From NCBI RefSeq assembly GCF_004353525.1, contig NZ_CP085524.1, positions 2,080,142 to 2,144,141 of the forward strand: 64,000 nucleotides of DNA. The letters run 5' to 3'. Below are positions 56,335-64,000 of the stretch, piece after piece (the first letter of the stretch is position 1; each line of letters opens with the position of its first letter). Below the pieces are notes generated by a model. It did not search any database. It saw nothing but the letters and a program-made list of their open reading frames with translations, and was not told the origin of the DNA. The stretch comes from Zhaonella formicivorans (GTDB taxonomy: Bacteria > Bacillota > DUOV01 > Zhaonellaceae). The position numbers and the translations under genes were made by a program.

Positions 56335-56495
56335 AAGTGGGACTTGAGCTAAAACTACCCTACTTTAATAGTATTTAAAATTGGTTTAACTCAAGAGGAT
56401 GTATTTACCTAGCTTACTGAGCTTAATTATACTTAATTATACTTTTATTTATTACTTCTACTTTTTTACAAAAATTCCTCCCGCCGACACAAATT

Positions 56496-57251
56496 TTATG
56501 CCTGGCCCTTTTCCACATCTGCCAGCGCTTGCCTGCGTAATTGACCGCGTTTTTCCAGGTAAGACTTAATTTTTTCCACTGACGTGTTTAAAACCTGCTC
56601 AGGCTTTACACCTGCTTCCAGCAGCAGTTCCAATGCCAACCCGAATTCACCCACGTCTTCCGCCCAGTGGGCGTCGCTGCCAACCACCACCATAATGCCT
56701 GCTTCGGCGGCTAATCGGGCTATTTTCAAACAATTGCCGCGGCTGCCGCGACGAAAACTGCCTGCAGTCAGAGAGCTGTTATTTATCTCTAAGACTACAC
56801 CGTATTTCTGGGCTGCTTCCACAACCCGAACCGGATCTATGGCAAATCTCGGGTTTCCGGGGTGTACGATTATATCCACCAGTCCCCCAGCCATGGCTTT
56901 AATCATAGTATGCGTATTTTCTTCAACGCTGCCGGTCTCGCGGGTGTGAAAACCGGCAGCCACCAGGTCCAGCCGGCTCAGCGTTTCCAAATCCAAATCA
57001 AGCTCGCCTTCCCAGCCTATAATATTCGCCTCTACGCCCTTTAAAACCTCCACCCCCGCTATCCGCTTAGGCACCACCGGCAGGTTGTCGAAATAATACC
57101 AATGGGGTGCACCTGGCTCGTTGGGGCCATGGTCGGTTATGGCTACCAGTTCCAACCCTTTTTGCTGCGCTGCTTCAGCTATTTCCTTAATAGTGCTGTA
57201 AGCGTGCCCACTGGCAATGGTGTGGGTATGCAGATCCGCCACCAGTCTCAC
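56496..57251 (-). CDS. PHP-domain phosphoesterase, 2
   Basis: 251 residues with PHP metal motifs DLHTHTIASGHAYST, AITDHGP, GVEANI, HPGNPRF and GSDAHW. It is a paralogue of the protein at 53992-54726, with a longer C-terminal tail (RGQLRRQALADVEKGQA). The start is GTG behind AGGAGGG. The function is probably hydrolysis of an unknown phosphoester. It is followed by a hairpin and then the BMP gene. Confidence 0.88.
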   Translation of the reverse strand: MRLVADLHTHTIASGHAYSTIKEIAEAAQQKGLELVAITDHGPNEPGAPHWYYFDNLPVVPKRIAGVEVLKGVEANIIGWEGELDLDLETLSRLDLVAAGFHTRETGSVEENTHTMIKAMAGGLVDIIVHPGNPRFAIDPVRVVEAAQKYGVVLEINNSSLTAGSFRRGSRGNCLKIARLAAEAGIMVVVGSDAHWAEDVGEFGLALELLLEAGVKPEQVLNTSVEKIKSYLEKRGQLRRQALADVEKGQA

Positions 57252-57266
57252 GGGTATTCCCTCCTG

Positions 57267-57440
57267 TCAGCTTTCAATCTTCAGCTATCAGCTTATCTCA
57301 GCTTATAATCCAAACACTTATAGAATAACCCAAGAGCAAATATTAATAAATATAGTTTTAATTAATCTATGCTATCATTTCAGAAATAACAATCTCATAC
57401 CAAATAAAGGCTGAAAACTGATGGCTGATAGCTGATAGCT
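57267..57440. repeat. Heptad-repeat inverted pair between P-II and PHP 2
   Basis: Left arm 57267-57301 (TCAGCTATCAGCTTATC words); right arm 57408-57440 (GATGGCTGATAGCTGATAGC). The spacer is about 105 bp of AT-rich sequence without an ORF. Confidence 0.65.
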
Positions 57441-57443
57441 TTT

Positions 57444-57782
57444 TTAAATGGCGCTTTCTCCCGACTCCCCTGTGCGGATACGGATAGCATTTTCCACGTT
57501 ATAGATAAATATCTTGCCGTCTCCTATTTCCCCGGTTCGGGCTTCTCTCCTGATGATAGTAACTATTTTTTCCACCATCTCATCAGCTACCACAATTTCA
57601 ATTTTTACTTTAGGAAGCAAGTTCACTGTGTAACTGTTGCCACGGTAGTATTCGGTTTTGCCCTGCTGCAAACCACATCCAATGACATTGGTCACTGTCA
57701 TTCCATTGACCCAGGTCTTACCCAAAGCCTCTTTAACGTCCTCCAACTTGGAAGAGCGGATAATGCATTCTATTTTTTTCAC
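57444..57782 (-). CDS. glnB: Nitrogen regulatory protein P-II
   Basis: 112 residues from GTG 57782 behind GAGGTG, the standard P-II length. It has the N-terminal KKIECIIRSSKLEDVKEAL, the T-loop GKTEYYRGNSYTVNLLPKVKIEIVV and the C-terminal signature TGEIGDGKIFIYNVENAIRIRTGE. It senses 2-oxoglutarate and ATP/ADP and would bind and close the ammonium channel. Encoded 18 bp after amtB, it is of the GlnK type by context. Confidence 0.94.
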   Translation of the reverse strand: MKKIECIIRSSKLEDVKEALGKTWVNGMTVTNVIGCGLQQGKTEYYRGNSYTVNLLPKVKIEIVVADEMVEKIVTIIRREARTGEIGDGKIFIYNVENAIRIRTGESGESAI

Positions 57783-57799
57783 CAAGTTCACCTCGCTGT

Positions 57800-59140
57800 T
57801 TATAAGACATCGACTGAGCTATTCATTGTAAAACCTGCATAAGCCTGAATTCCATGTTCCCCAATATCCAAGCCTATTTCTTCCTCTTCCTGCTTAACAC
57901 GTAAACCAATAGTAGCCTTGATGATTCCAAAAAGTACTGCTGAAGTTACTACCGTCCAAACAAATACTGCTATAACACCGGTAAGTTGAATTACCAACAG
58001 GCTAATGCCACCGCCGTAAAGCAATCCACCCTCGCTGGCAAACAAACCTACCATTGCCGTACCATAAGCGCCGCACACGGCGTGCACGGATATAGCGCCT
58101 ACGGGATCATCAATCTTTAAAACCTTATCAATAAATTCAACGGCCAGAACAACCAGTATGCCCGCACCCAAGCCTATGGTAACCGCGCCAAGCGGAGTTA
58201 CAGATGCGGTGCCTGCAGTAATGGCTACCAGGCCAGCCAGCGCACCGTTTAAGGTAAGAGAAACATCCGGCTTTTTATATCTTAGCCAGGTAAAAATCAT
58301 AGTCATTGTTGCACCTGCGGCCGCTGCCAGATTAGTGGTTACAGCAATTAAAGCAATGGAAGGATTTGTACCGGATAAGGTGCTGCCGGGATTGAAGCCA
58401 AACCAGCCAAACCAAAGTATGAATACGCCAAGAGCCCCTAAAGTTATGCTATGCCCTGGAATGACATTTACCTTGCCGTCTTTGCCGTACTTACCTAAAC
58501 GGGGCCCGAGCAAAAAAGCACCGACCAGAGCTGCCCAACCTCCTACCGAGTGCACAACTGTGGAACCGGCAAAATCGATAAAACCAATTTCAGCCAGCCA
58601 ACCGCCACCCCAGGCCCAGTGTCCTACAACCGGGTAAATAATGGCGCTAATTACTACGCTGTAAATGATATAGCTAATAAATTTTGTCCTTTCAGCCATG
58701 GCCCCAGAGACGATGGTAGCAGCAGTGGCGGCAAAAACGGTTTGAAAGATCAAAAAAGCCCAGATGGGAATTGATAAGCCCAAATGTTCAAAACTGCTGG
58801 TTGCTAAAAAACCTGTAGTTCCTATCAGGCCGCCTTTATCCAGCCCGAACATGAGACCAAAGCCCACCAGCCAGAATACCAATGACCCAACAGCAAAGTC
58901 CATTAAGTTTTTCATCACAATGTTCCCTGCATTTTTAGCCTGGGTGAAACCTGCCTCAACCATCGCAAAACCCGCTTGCATAAAGAAGACTAAAAAAGTT
59001 GCCAACAAAGTCCAGACTGTATCAATGGCTACAGCATTATTTTCCGGTGTAATTTCACCCTCTGCCAAAGCAACCCCGGGAATAGCTAACACAAATAATA
59101 CAATCAGTGCCAGCAACAAAACATTTTTAAGCATCATCAC
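57800..59140 (-). CDS. amtB: Ammonium transporter
   Basis: 446 residues with a cleavable-looking N-terminal segment (to GVALAEG) and about 11 helices. It has DTVWTLLATFLVFFMQAGFAMVEAGFTQAKNAGNIVMKNLMDF, VHSVGGWAALVGAFLLGPRLGKYG with one pore His, FGWFGFNPGS, and AVCGAYGTAMVGLF with the second conserved His. It precedes glnB. The 5' leader (59141-59381) has a sigma-A-type promoter and two hairpins that look like attenuators. Confidence 0.95.
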   Translation of the reverse strand: MMMLKNVLLLALIVLFVLAIPGVALAEGEITPENNAVAIDTVWTLLATFLVFFMQAGFAMVEAGFTQAKNAGNIVMKNLMDFAVGSLVFWLVGFGLMFGLDKGGLIGTTGFLATSSFEHLGLSIPIWAFLIFQTVFAATAATIVSGAMAERTKFISYIIYSVVISAIIYPVVGHWAWGGGWLAEIGFIDFAGSTVVHSVGGWAALVGAFLLGPRLGKYGKDGKVNVIPGHSITLGALGVFILWFGWFGFNPGSTLSGTNPSIALIAVTTNLAAAAGATMTMIFTWLRYKKPDVSLTLNGALAGLVAITAGTASVTPLGAVTIGLGAGILVVLAVEFIDKVLKIDDPVGAISVHAVCGAYGTAMVGLFASEGGLLYGGGISLLVIQLTGVIAVFVWTVVTSAVLFGIIKATIGLRVKQEEEEIGLDIGEHGIQAYAGFTMNSSVDVL

Positions 59141-59249
59141 GCTCTCCTTTCTTTTTGTTTTTTAGATTTGCAAAAATTCTTCCGGTTACAAAAGCTGCTT
59201 TTCAATCCCAACCCCCTTTCTTCGTGTTTTATAGCCAAAACTGCCCAAA

Positions 59250-59296
59250 AAACGCAAAACGCCTTTTGGTTACTTTTCCCAAAAGGCGCCGTTGCC
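59250..59296 (-). promoter_or_regulatory. amtB leader hairpin 2 (possible attenuator)
   Basis: CGCCTTTTGG (59260-59269) pairs with CCAAAAGGCG (59279-59288) around nine bases and is followed on the minus strand by a T-rich stretch. It is preceded by GGCAACGGCG, the same 10-mer that precedes hairpin 1. Confidence 0.6.
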
Positions 59297-59317
59297 AAAA
59301 CAGTAAGATAGATTAAT

Positions 59318-59356
59318 AAAAAAACGTCCCCAGATATCCTGAGGACGCCGTTGCCC
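59318..59356 (-). promoter_or_regulatory. amtB leader hairpin 1 (intrinsic terminator)
   Basis: CGTCC/GGACG, extended by CAG/CTG inside, is followed on the minus strand by seven T. It lies only 25-60 bases after the predicted transcription start, so it should stop transcription before amtB unless prevented. GGGCAACGGCG precedes it. Confidence 0.7.
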
Positions 59357-59388
59357 TTAAAACTTAAAAATTCATTTATTGATTTTTT

Positions 59389-59416
59389 ATTATAGCATGC
59401 TATCAAATAATTGCAA
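59389..59416 (-). promoter_or_regulatory. Sigma-A-type promoter of amtB-glnB
   Basis: TTGCAA and a perfect TATAAT are separated by 16 bases on the minus strand, between the HAD gene and the amtB leader. The predicted start is near 59381. Confidence 0.68.
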
Positions 59417-59459
59417 GTACTTTTAAACATTTTTTATGACCATAATTCACAGACAGCCT

Positions 59460-60260
59460 CTATACCAGGACTAATTTTTCCAGCGCTTCCGCCACACCGT
59501 CATCATCGTTGCAGCAGGTGATGTAGTCTGCAAAGCTCTTAATCTCCGGTTCGGCGTTCTCCATGACTACCGCAAAACCGGCGTACTTGAACATTTCCAA
59601 GTCGTTAAAACTGTCACCAATCCCCATAATGGATTCCCTGGGCACATTCAGGTACCTGGCTACCGCCTGCAAACCCCTGCCTTTGGTGGCTTCAGGATGT
59701 AAAATTTCCAGGAATGTGGACGATGATTTGGTAATATACAGTTTATCTCCAAATTCCGCACCCAATTCCCCCTCAAGATCCTTCAACTGTCCAGGCTCGG
59801 CCAACACTACAATTTTAATCGGATCTTCCCGTAAGAATTCCAGCATGTCATCCACCACATGAATAGGCACCCGTACCGTCCTGGCGTAGATCTTTCCTCT
59901 TTCCGTCAGCTGTTCTACATACAGGCGGTCCTGGTAATAGACGTTAACATGGAAACCGTATGATTTAGCTTTTAAAAAAACTTCCCTGGCATGCTCCACA
60001 GGCAGGTTTCTGTTGTAAAGGATCTCCCCCGTCCCGGAATGCTTCACATAAGCCCCGTTATAAGTGACCAGAGGCAGGTCAAGCCCCATCTTCCGGGCAT
60101 AGGGCAAGGCAGAAGCGTACATTCGGCCCGTGCAGAGAGTAACATGGATATCCCGCTCCCTGACACGGCGAATGGCCTCCTCCACCCGCGGCGATATTTC
60201 CAAATCATTGTTTAAAAGAGTACCATCCATGTCAATTGCTATCAACTTAAAACGAGACAT
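59460..60260 (-). CDS. Cof-type HAD phosphatase
   Basis: 266 residues of the HAD-IIB (Cof) group. The nucleophile motif is IAIDMDGTLLNNDLEISPR (7-25), LCTGRMYASALPYARKM is motif II, and GIGDSFNDLEMFKYAGFAVVMENA carries the metal-binding aspartates. It has a C2-type cap. Such enzymes dephosphorylate small sugar phosphates or nucleotides; the substrate is unknown. GGGGAG precedes ATG. Confidence 0.92.
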   Translation of the reverse strand: MSRFKLIAIDMDGTLLNNDLEISPRVEEAIRRVRERDIHVTLCTGRMYASALPYARKMGLDLPLVTYNGAYVKHSGTGEILYNRNLPVEHAREVFLKAKSYGFHVNVYYQDRLYVEQLTERGKIYARTVRVPIHVVDDMLEFLREDPIKIVVLAEPGQLKDLEGELGAEFGDKLYITKSSSTFLEILHPEATKGRGLQAVARYLNVPRESIMGIGDSFNDLEMFKYAGFAVVMENAEPEIKSFADYITCCNDDDGVAEALEKLVLV

Positions 60261-60318
60261 ATTTTTCTCCCCTATCTGACTACCCTAGCAGATCAACGTT
60301 ACTATTTGGTCATAAGTC

Positions 60319-60443
60319 CTATCAGCTATCAGCTATCAGCTATCAGCACATTTTACTGAGTACTGTTATAACCTGTCAAGTACAAAAAAACGTTCAATTT
60401 TCGGTTTTAAGCTGAAGGCTGACGGCTGAAAGCTGATGGCTAG
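60319..60443. repeat. Heptad-repeat element with conserved core (second copy)
   Basis: The left arm (60319-60346) is about four units of TATCAGC. The right arm (60409-60443) reads GCTGAAGGCTGACGGCTG and continues into the uvrC stop region. The core 60346-60408 matches 54844-54912 closely (CATTTTACTGAGTACtGTTA…CCTGTCAAGTACAAAAAA…), so the two are copies of one element. Confidence 0.85.
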
Positions 60444-62311
60444 CTTTCATTTTTCCCCAGATGGTCGAGGACTGCTGCTGCTGCCGCCTGATTCATGCCT
60501 TCCACCTGGGCCAGTTCCTCCAGTGTAGCCTCCCTGATGCGCTTGACGGATCCAAAAGCTTTGAGCAGCTCTTTTTTCCTTTTGGGCCCAATGCCAGGGA
60601 TTTCATCCAAAACGGAACGATAAGCCCTCTTTTCCCTGAGCAGGCGGTGGTAGCTTACGGCAAAGCGATGGGCCTCATCCCGGATCCGCTGCACCAGGTA
60701 GAGAGCAGGCGAATTCCTGGGCAGGACAATGGGCTCCGGATCTCCCTCCCGAAAAAGCAACTCTTCCTCCTTGGCCAAACCGAAGGTAGGGATGTGGCCA
60801 ACGCCTAAGGCTTTCATTGCTTCCCGGGCGGCGCTGAGCTGGCCTTTGCCCCCGTCGATAATCACCAGGTCAGGCAGGTTGGAAAACTTAGCTTTCACAT
60901 TGCCCCCCTGCTCCAGTTCATTCAATTCTTCCTGAGCGCGCTTAAAGCGCCTGGTTAAAACCTCCTGCATGGAGGCAAAGTCATTAGGTCCCTGGACGGT
61001 TTTGATCTGGAACCGGCGGTAATCCCCGGTCTTGGGTTCGCCGTTTTCAAAGACCACCATAGAACCCACCGAGTTGGTGCCCTGGATGTTGGAAATATCG
61101 TAACACTCCATGCGGAAAGGAGGTTTAGGCAGCTGCAGTTCCCGCTGCAGTTCCAGCACCGCTTCTTTGGTCATCACTTGCTTCTTGCGGCGGGTTAACT
61201 CTTCCTCCTCCAGGCTCATCAGCGCATTCTTTGCTACCATTTCTACCAGTTTCAGCTTTTCTCCTCTTTTCGGGACGCGTAAATTCACTTTTCTGCCCTT
61301 CTGGGCCGAAAGCCATTCCTCGATTAATTCCCTGTCCTCTACTTCTTCCTGCAGCAGGATTTTTTGGGGATATTCCACGGCATTGCTGTAGTACTGCTTC
61401 ACAAAAGCCGTCATAATTTCCTGCCTGGACATGTCATCGGTGCCTTGCATAAAAAAATGTTCCCGACCGTTTAATTTCCCTTCCCGGATGAAAAAGATCT
61501 GCATGCAGGTTTCACCCTTCCCCCGGGCCATGGCAATTACATCCTGGTCCTCCAAGTCGGCGGAAATAATCTTCTGCTTGGCCATAACCTGGTGGATGGA
61601 CTGGATCTGGTCCCGCAATTCCGCCGCCTTTTCAAACTCAAGGTTCTCGGCCGCCTGTTTCATCCTCTCCTCCAACGCTTTCACCAGGTCCTCCTGCTTG
61701 CCTTCCAAAAAGAGGATTACCTGCCGGGTCAGCTCCCGGTAATTCTCCTTGCTCACCTTACCTGTACAAGGACCCAGGCAGCGTTTGATATGGGCATTAA
61801 GGCAGGGTCTGGTTTGCCTGGCCAAGGTTTCGTTGGAACAGGTGCGCAGGGGAAAGATCTTCCGTAAAAGCCTTAAGGTTTCATTCATAGCCCCTGAACG
61901 GGTATAGGGGCCGAAATACCTGGCCCCGTCCTTTTTAATGGAACGGGTAACCACAATGCGGGGATAATCCTCATTGGTGGTTAGCTTCAAATAAGGATAA
62001 TGCTTGTCATCGGCCAGCCTGATATTGTATTTGGGACGGTGCTTCTTGATGAGGTTGCACTCCAGAATCAGAGCCTCTACTTCCGAATCGGTGATAATCC
62101 ACTCCAAGTCGGCAATATGCCTGACCATAGCCTGAACTTTGGGGGCATTACTTAAGCTCGAGCGGAAATAGGAACGCACCCTGTTTTTTAAAGACGAGGC
62201 CTTGCCCACATAGATAATCTCTCCCGCCTCATCCCGCATCAGGTAGACACCGGGTTTATCCGGCAGTAATTTCAATTTCTCTTTGATTATACTCTTCCGG
62301 GTAGCTGTCAT
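60440..62311 (-). CDS. uvrC: UvrABC system protein C
   Basis: 623 residues from ATG 62311 (GGAAGGTGAG upstream). UvrC makes both incisions in nucleotide excision repair. A GIY-YIG domain ([23 protein letters not shown]) is followed by the UvrB-binding UVR motif ([13 protein letters not shown]), an RNase H-like 5' nuclease domain with [11 protein letters not shown]…[11 protein letters not shown] and [12 protein letters not shown], and C-terminal HhH repeats ([20 protein letters not shown]). Its start overlaps the uvrA 3' end by 56 bp, so the pair is co-transcribed. Confidence 0.96.
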   Translation of the reverse strand: MTATRKSIIKEKLKLLPDKPGVYLMRDEAGEIIYVGKASSLKNRVRSYFRSSLSNAPKVQAMVRHIADLEWIITDSEVEALILECNLIKKHRPKYNIRLADDKHYPYLKLTTNEDYPRIVVTRSIKKDGARYFGPYTRSGAMNETLRLLRKIFPLRTCSNETLARQTRPCLNAHIKRCLGPCTGKVSKENYRELTRQVILFLEGKQEDLVKALEERMKQAAENLEFEKAAELRDQIQSIHQVMAKQKIISADLEDQDVIAMARGKGETCMQIFFIREGKLNGREHFFMQGTDDMSRQEIMTAFVKQYYSNAVEYPQKILLQEEVEDRELIEEWLSAQKGRKVNLRVPKRGEKLKLVEMVAKNALMSLEEEELTRRKKQVMTKEAVLELQRELQLPKPPFRMECYDISNIQGTNSVGSMVVFENGEPKTGDYRRFQIKTVQGPNDFASMQEVLTRRFKRAQEELNELEQGGNVKAKFSNLPDLVIIDGGKGQLSAAREAMKALGVGHIPTFGLAKEEELLFREGDPEPIVLPRNSPALYLVQRIRDEAHRFAVSYHRLLREKRAYRSVLDEIPGIGPKRKKELLKAFGSVKRIREATLEELAQVEGMNQAAAAAVLDHLGKNES

Positions 62312-64000
62312 CCCGCTCACCTTCCAACACTTTGCGCAAGAAACGGCCTGTGTGGGATTCTTCCACCTCTGCCACTTCTTCCGGAGTGCCGGTGGCTACA
62401 ACCCTTCCGCCTCCGGCACCCCCTTCCGGTCCTAAATCAATGATATAGTCAGCTGTTTTAATTACATCTAAATTATGCTCGATGACCAGCACTGTATCGC
62501 CGCCATCGGTTAGCCGCTGCAAGACCTGCAGCAGTTTGTGGATGTCGGCCACATGGAGACCGGTAGTCGGTTCATCCAAAATATACAATGTTTTTCCGTT
62601 AGTCCTGCGGGACAGCTCCGTGGCCAGCTTAACCCGCTGGGCTTCACCCCCTGACAAGGTGGTGGCCGGCTGCCCCAGCTTGATGTAGCCCAAGCCCACA
62701 TCCTGCAGGGTCTTCAGCTTGCGGTGGATCCTGGGGATGTTAGCAAAGAAATCCACTGCCTCATCCACCGTCATTTCTAAAACATCAGCAATGCTCTTGC
62801 CTTTGTATTTTACCTCCAGCGTTTCCCGGTTGTACCGCTTGCCTTTGCATACTTCGCAAGGAACATAGACATCGGGCAAAAAGTGCATTTCAATTTTGAT
62901 GATGCCGTCACCCCGACAGGCTTCACAGCGCCCGCCTTTGACGTTAAAACTGAAGCGCCCGGCCTTATATCCCCTGACCTTGGCCTCGTTAGTCATGGCA
63001 AAGGTACTGCGGATATCATCGAACACTCCTGTATAAGTTGCCGGATTAGAACGGGGCGTCCTGCCGATAGGTGACTGGTCGATATCGATTACCTTGTCCA
63101 GGTACTCTATGCCCCGGATTTCATCGTGTTCACCGGGTTTTGTTTTGGCGCCGTGCAATTCAGCCGCCAGTTTCTTATACAGAATTTCGTTGATTAGAGT
63201 ACTTTTACCGGAACCGGAGACTCCCGTGACGCAGTTAAACAATCCCAAAGGAATACTTACGTTCAGGTTTTGCAAATTATTCTCCCGGGCCCCTACAATC
63301 TCCAACCATTTGCCGTTTCCGGGACGGCGGTACTTGGGCACCGGAATCCGCTTCCTGCCGCTCAAATACTGGCCGGTAATGGAATTGGGGTTGGCCTTGA
63401 TTTCCTCCAGAGTACCCGCTGCCACTACCTGTCCACCGCCCGCTCCCGCCCCCGGGCCGATGTCGATGATGTAATCGGCAGCACGCATTGTATCCTCATC
63501 GTGTTCCACCACAATAAGGGTGTTGCCGATATCCCGCAAGTGCTTCAGGGTGGCAATCAAACGTTCATTATCCCGCTGGTGCAGTCCAATACTGGGCTCA
63601 TCCAGGATATACAGCACTCCCACCAGGCTTGAGCCAATCTGAGTTGCCAGGCGGATCCGCTGAGCCTCACCGCCGGACAATGTGCCCGCTGCCCTGTTCA
63701 GGGTAAGGTAGTTTAAACCCACATCCACCAGAAAGCCCAAACGGGCATTGATTTCTTTCAGGATCTGCCTGGCTATAAGCCGTTCCCGTTCTGTCAGCTG
63801 CAGACCGTTAAAAAACTTTAGCGCTGCATCGATGGACATCCTGGTGACTTCATCGATATTTTTACCCCCTATTTTTACGGCCAGGGCTTCCGGGCGGAGT
63901 CTGGCGCCTTTGCAGGCAGGGCAGGGTGTGGTGCTCATATATTCCTCAATCTCACCCCTGGACCAATCGGACTGGGTCTCCTTATAGCGGCGTTCCAGGT
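62256..64000 (-). CDS. uvrA: UvrABC system protein A, C-terminal part (runs off window)
   Basis: Damage-recognition ABC ATPase. The frame is open to the window edge, so about 581 C-terminal residues are seen. The first ABC signature [18 protein letters not shown] with Walker [16 protein letters not shown] and the second Walker [16 protein letters not shown] are present. The zinc module [31 protein letters not shown] follows, then the second signature [17 protein letters not shown] with [10 protein letters not shown]. The N-terminal Walker A lies outside the window. It is encoded directly upstream of uvrC. Confidence 0.97.
   Translation of the reverse strand, partial: LERRYKETQSDWSRGEIEEYMSTTPCPACKGARLRPEALAVKIGGKNIDEVTRMSIDAALKFFNGLQLTERERLIARQILKEINARLGFLVDVGLNYLTLNRAAGTLSGGEAQRIRLATQIGSSLVGVLYILDEPSIGLHQRDNERLIATLKHLRDIGNTLIVVEHDEDTMRAADYIIDIGPGAGAGGGQVVAAGTLEEIKANPNSITGQYLSGRKRIPVPKYRRPGNGKWLEIVGARENNLQNLNVSIPLGLFNCVTGVSGSGKSTLINEILYKKLAAELHGAKTKPGEHDEIRGIEYLDKVIDIDQSPIGRTPRSNPATYTGVFDDIRSTFAMTNEAKVRGYKAGRFSFNVKGGRCEACRGDGIIKIEMHFLPDVYVPCEVCKGKRYNRETLEVKYKGKSIADVLEMTVDEAVDFFANIPRIHRKLKTLQDVGLGYIKLGQPATTLSGGEAQRVKLATELSRRTNGKTLYILDEPTTGLHVADIHKLLQVLQRLTDGGDTVLVIEHNLDVIKTADYIIDLGPEGGAGGGRVVATGTPEEVAEVEESHTGRFLRKVLEGERDDSYPEEYNQREIEITAG

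Noticed and set aside
59170-59184. A GG-N10-GC match upstream of amtB considered as a sigma-54 promoter
   Set aside because: The -24 part reads CGGAAG, a poor match, and a better sigma-A promoter (TTGCAA-16-TATAAT) lies upstream of the leader hairpins.

Overview
The window reads as a chromosomal segment of an anaerobic, low-to-mid GC Firmicute of the Clostridia/Peptococcaceae type. Supporting signs are strong Shine-Dalgarno sites, frequent TTG/GTG starts, the eno-gpmI-tpiA-pgk-gap cluster next to secG and rnr, whiA-yvcK-rapZ, a K+-dependent membrane pyrophosphatase, and CoA-based acid metabolism. Almost every gene lies on the minus strand, so transcription runs from high to low coordinates. 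No rRNA, tRNA or CRISPR was seen.

Layout. 1-302: start of a MATE efflux gene. 579-5575: rnr, a hotdog thioesterase and an intact hppA. 5576-27603: an accessory island. 27604-30310: a second, nearly identical copy of thioesterase-hppA, with hppA frameshifted, followed by secG and the glycolytic cluster (30853-37611), rpoN, a DUF1405 gene, an acyltransferase, and whiA-yvcK-rapZ. 44226-53902: a self-contained mannose-family PTS operon with its own EI and HPr, an aldolase, a dehydrogenase and a LevR-type activator. 53992-57251: two PHP-domain genes around a BMP-family lipoprotein. 57444-60260: P-II and ammonium transporter genes with a structured leader, then a HAD phosphatase. 60440-64000: uvrC and the 3' part of uvrA.

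The island looks like one regulon for uptake, CoA activation and beta-oxidation-type breakdown of an aromatic (benzoate-like) acid. A PAS/AAA+/Fis activator of sigma-54 (25384-26799) is encoded next to three minus-strand operons. Each operon starts with a sequence that fits the -24/-12 sigma-54 promoter with exact GG-N10-GC spacing: (1) acyl-CoA ligase and benE; (2) a benzoyl-CoA reductase/2-hydroxyacyl-CoA dehydratase-like subunit, an HdrD/GlcF-like Fe-S protein, a molybdopterin oxidoreductase and mobA; (3) thiolase, flavoprotein, 3-hydroxyacyl-CoA dehydrogenase, SDR, crotonase, thiolase, flavoprotein and amidohydrolase. Operons 2 and 3 carry matching 19-bp palindromes about 60 bp upstream of the promoter, which are likely activator sites. 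Operon 2 is the best candidate for an undescribed enzyme system.

The island is bracketed by 2.7-kb direct repeats whose island-side ends are cut inside the thioesterase and secG genes. This is the pattern expected if a circular molecule integrated by a single homologous crossover. The island also holds a decayed third hppA, an IS110 element that splits benE exactly, and an IS21 remnant. Outside the island, intergenic spaces are full of 7-bp repeat arrays arranged as inverted pairs. Some of these pairs share a conserved core, which suggests a family of short dispersed elements.
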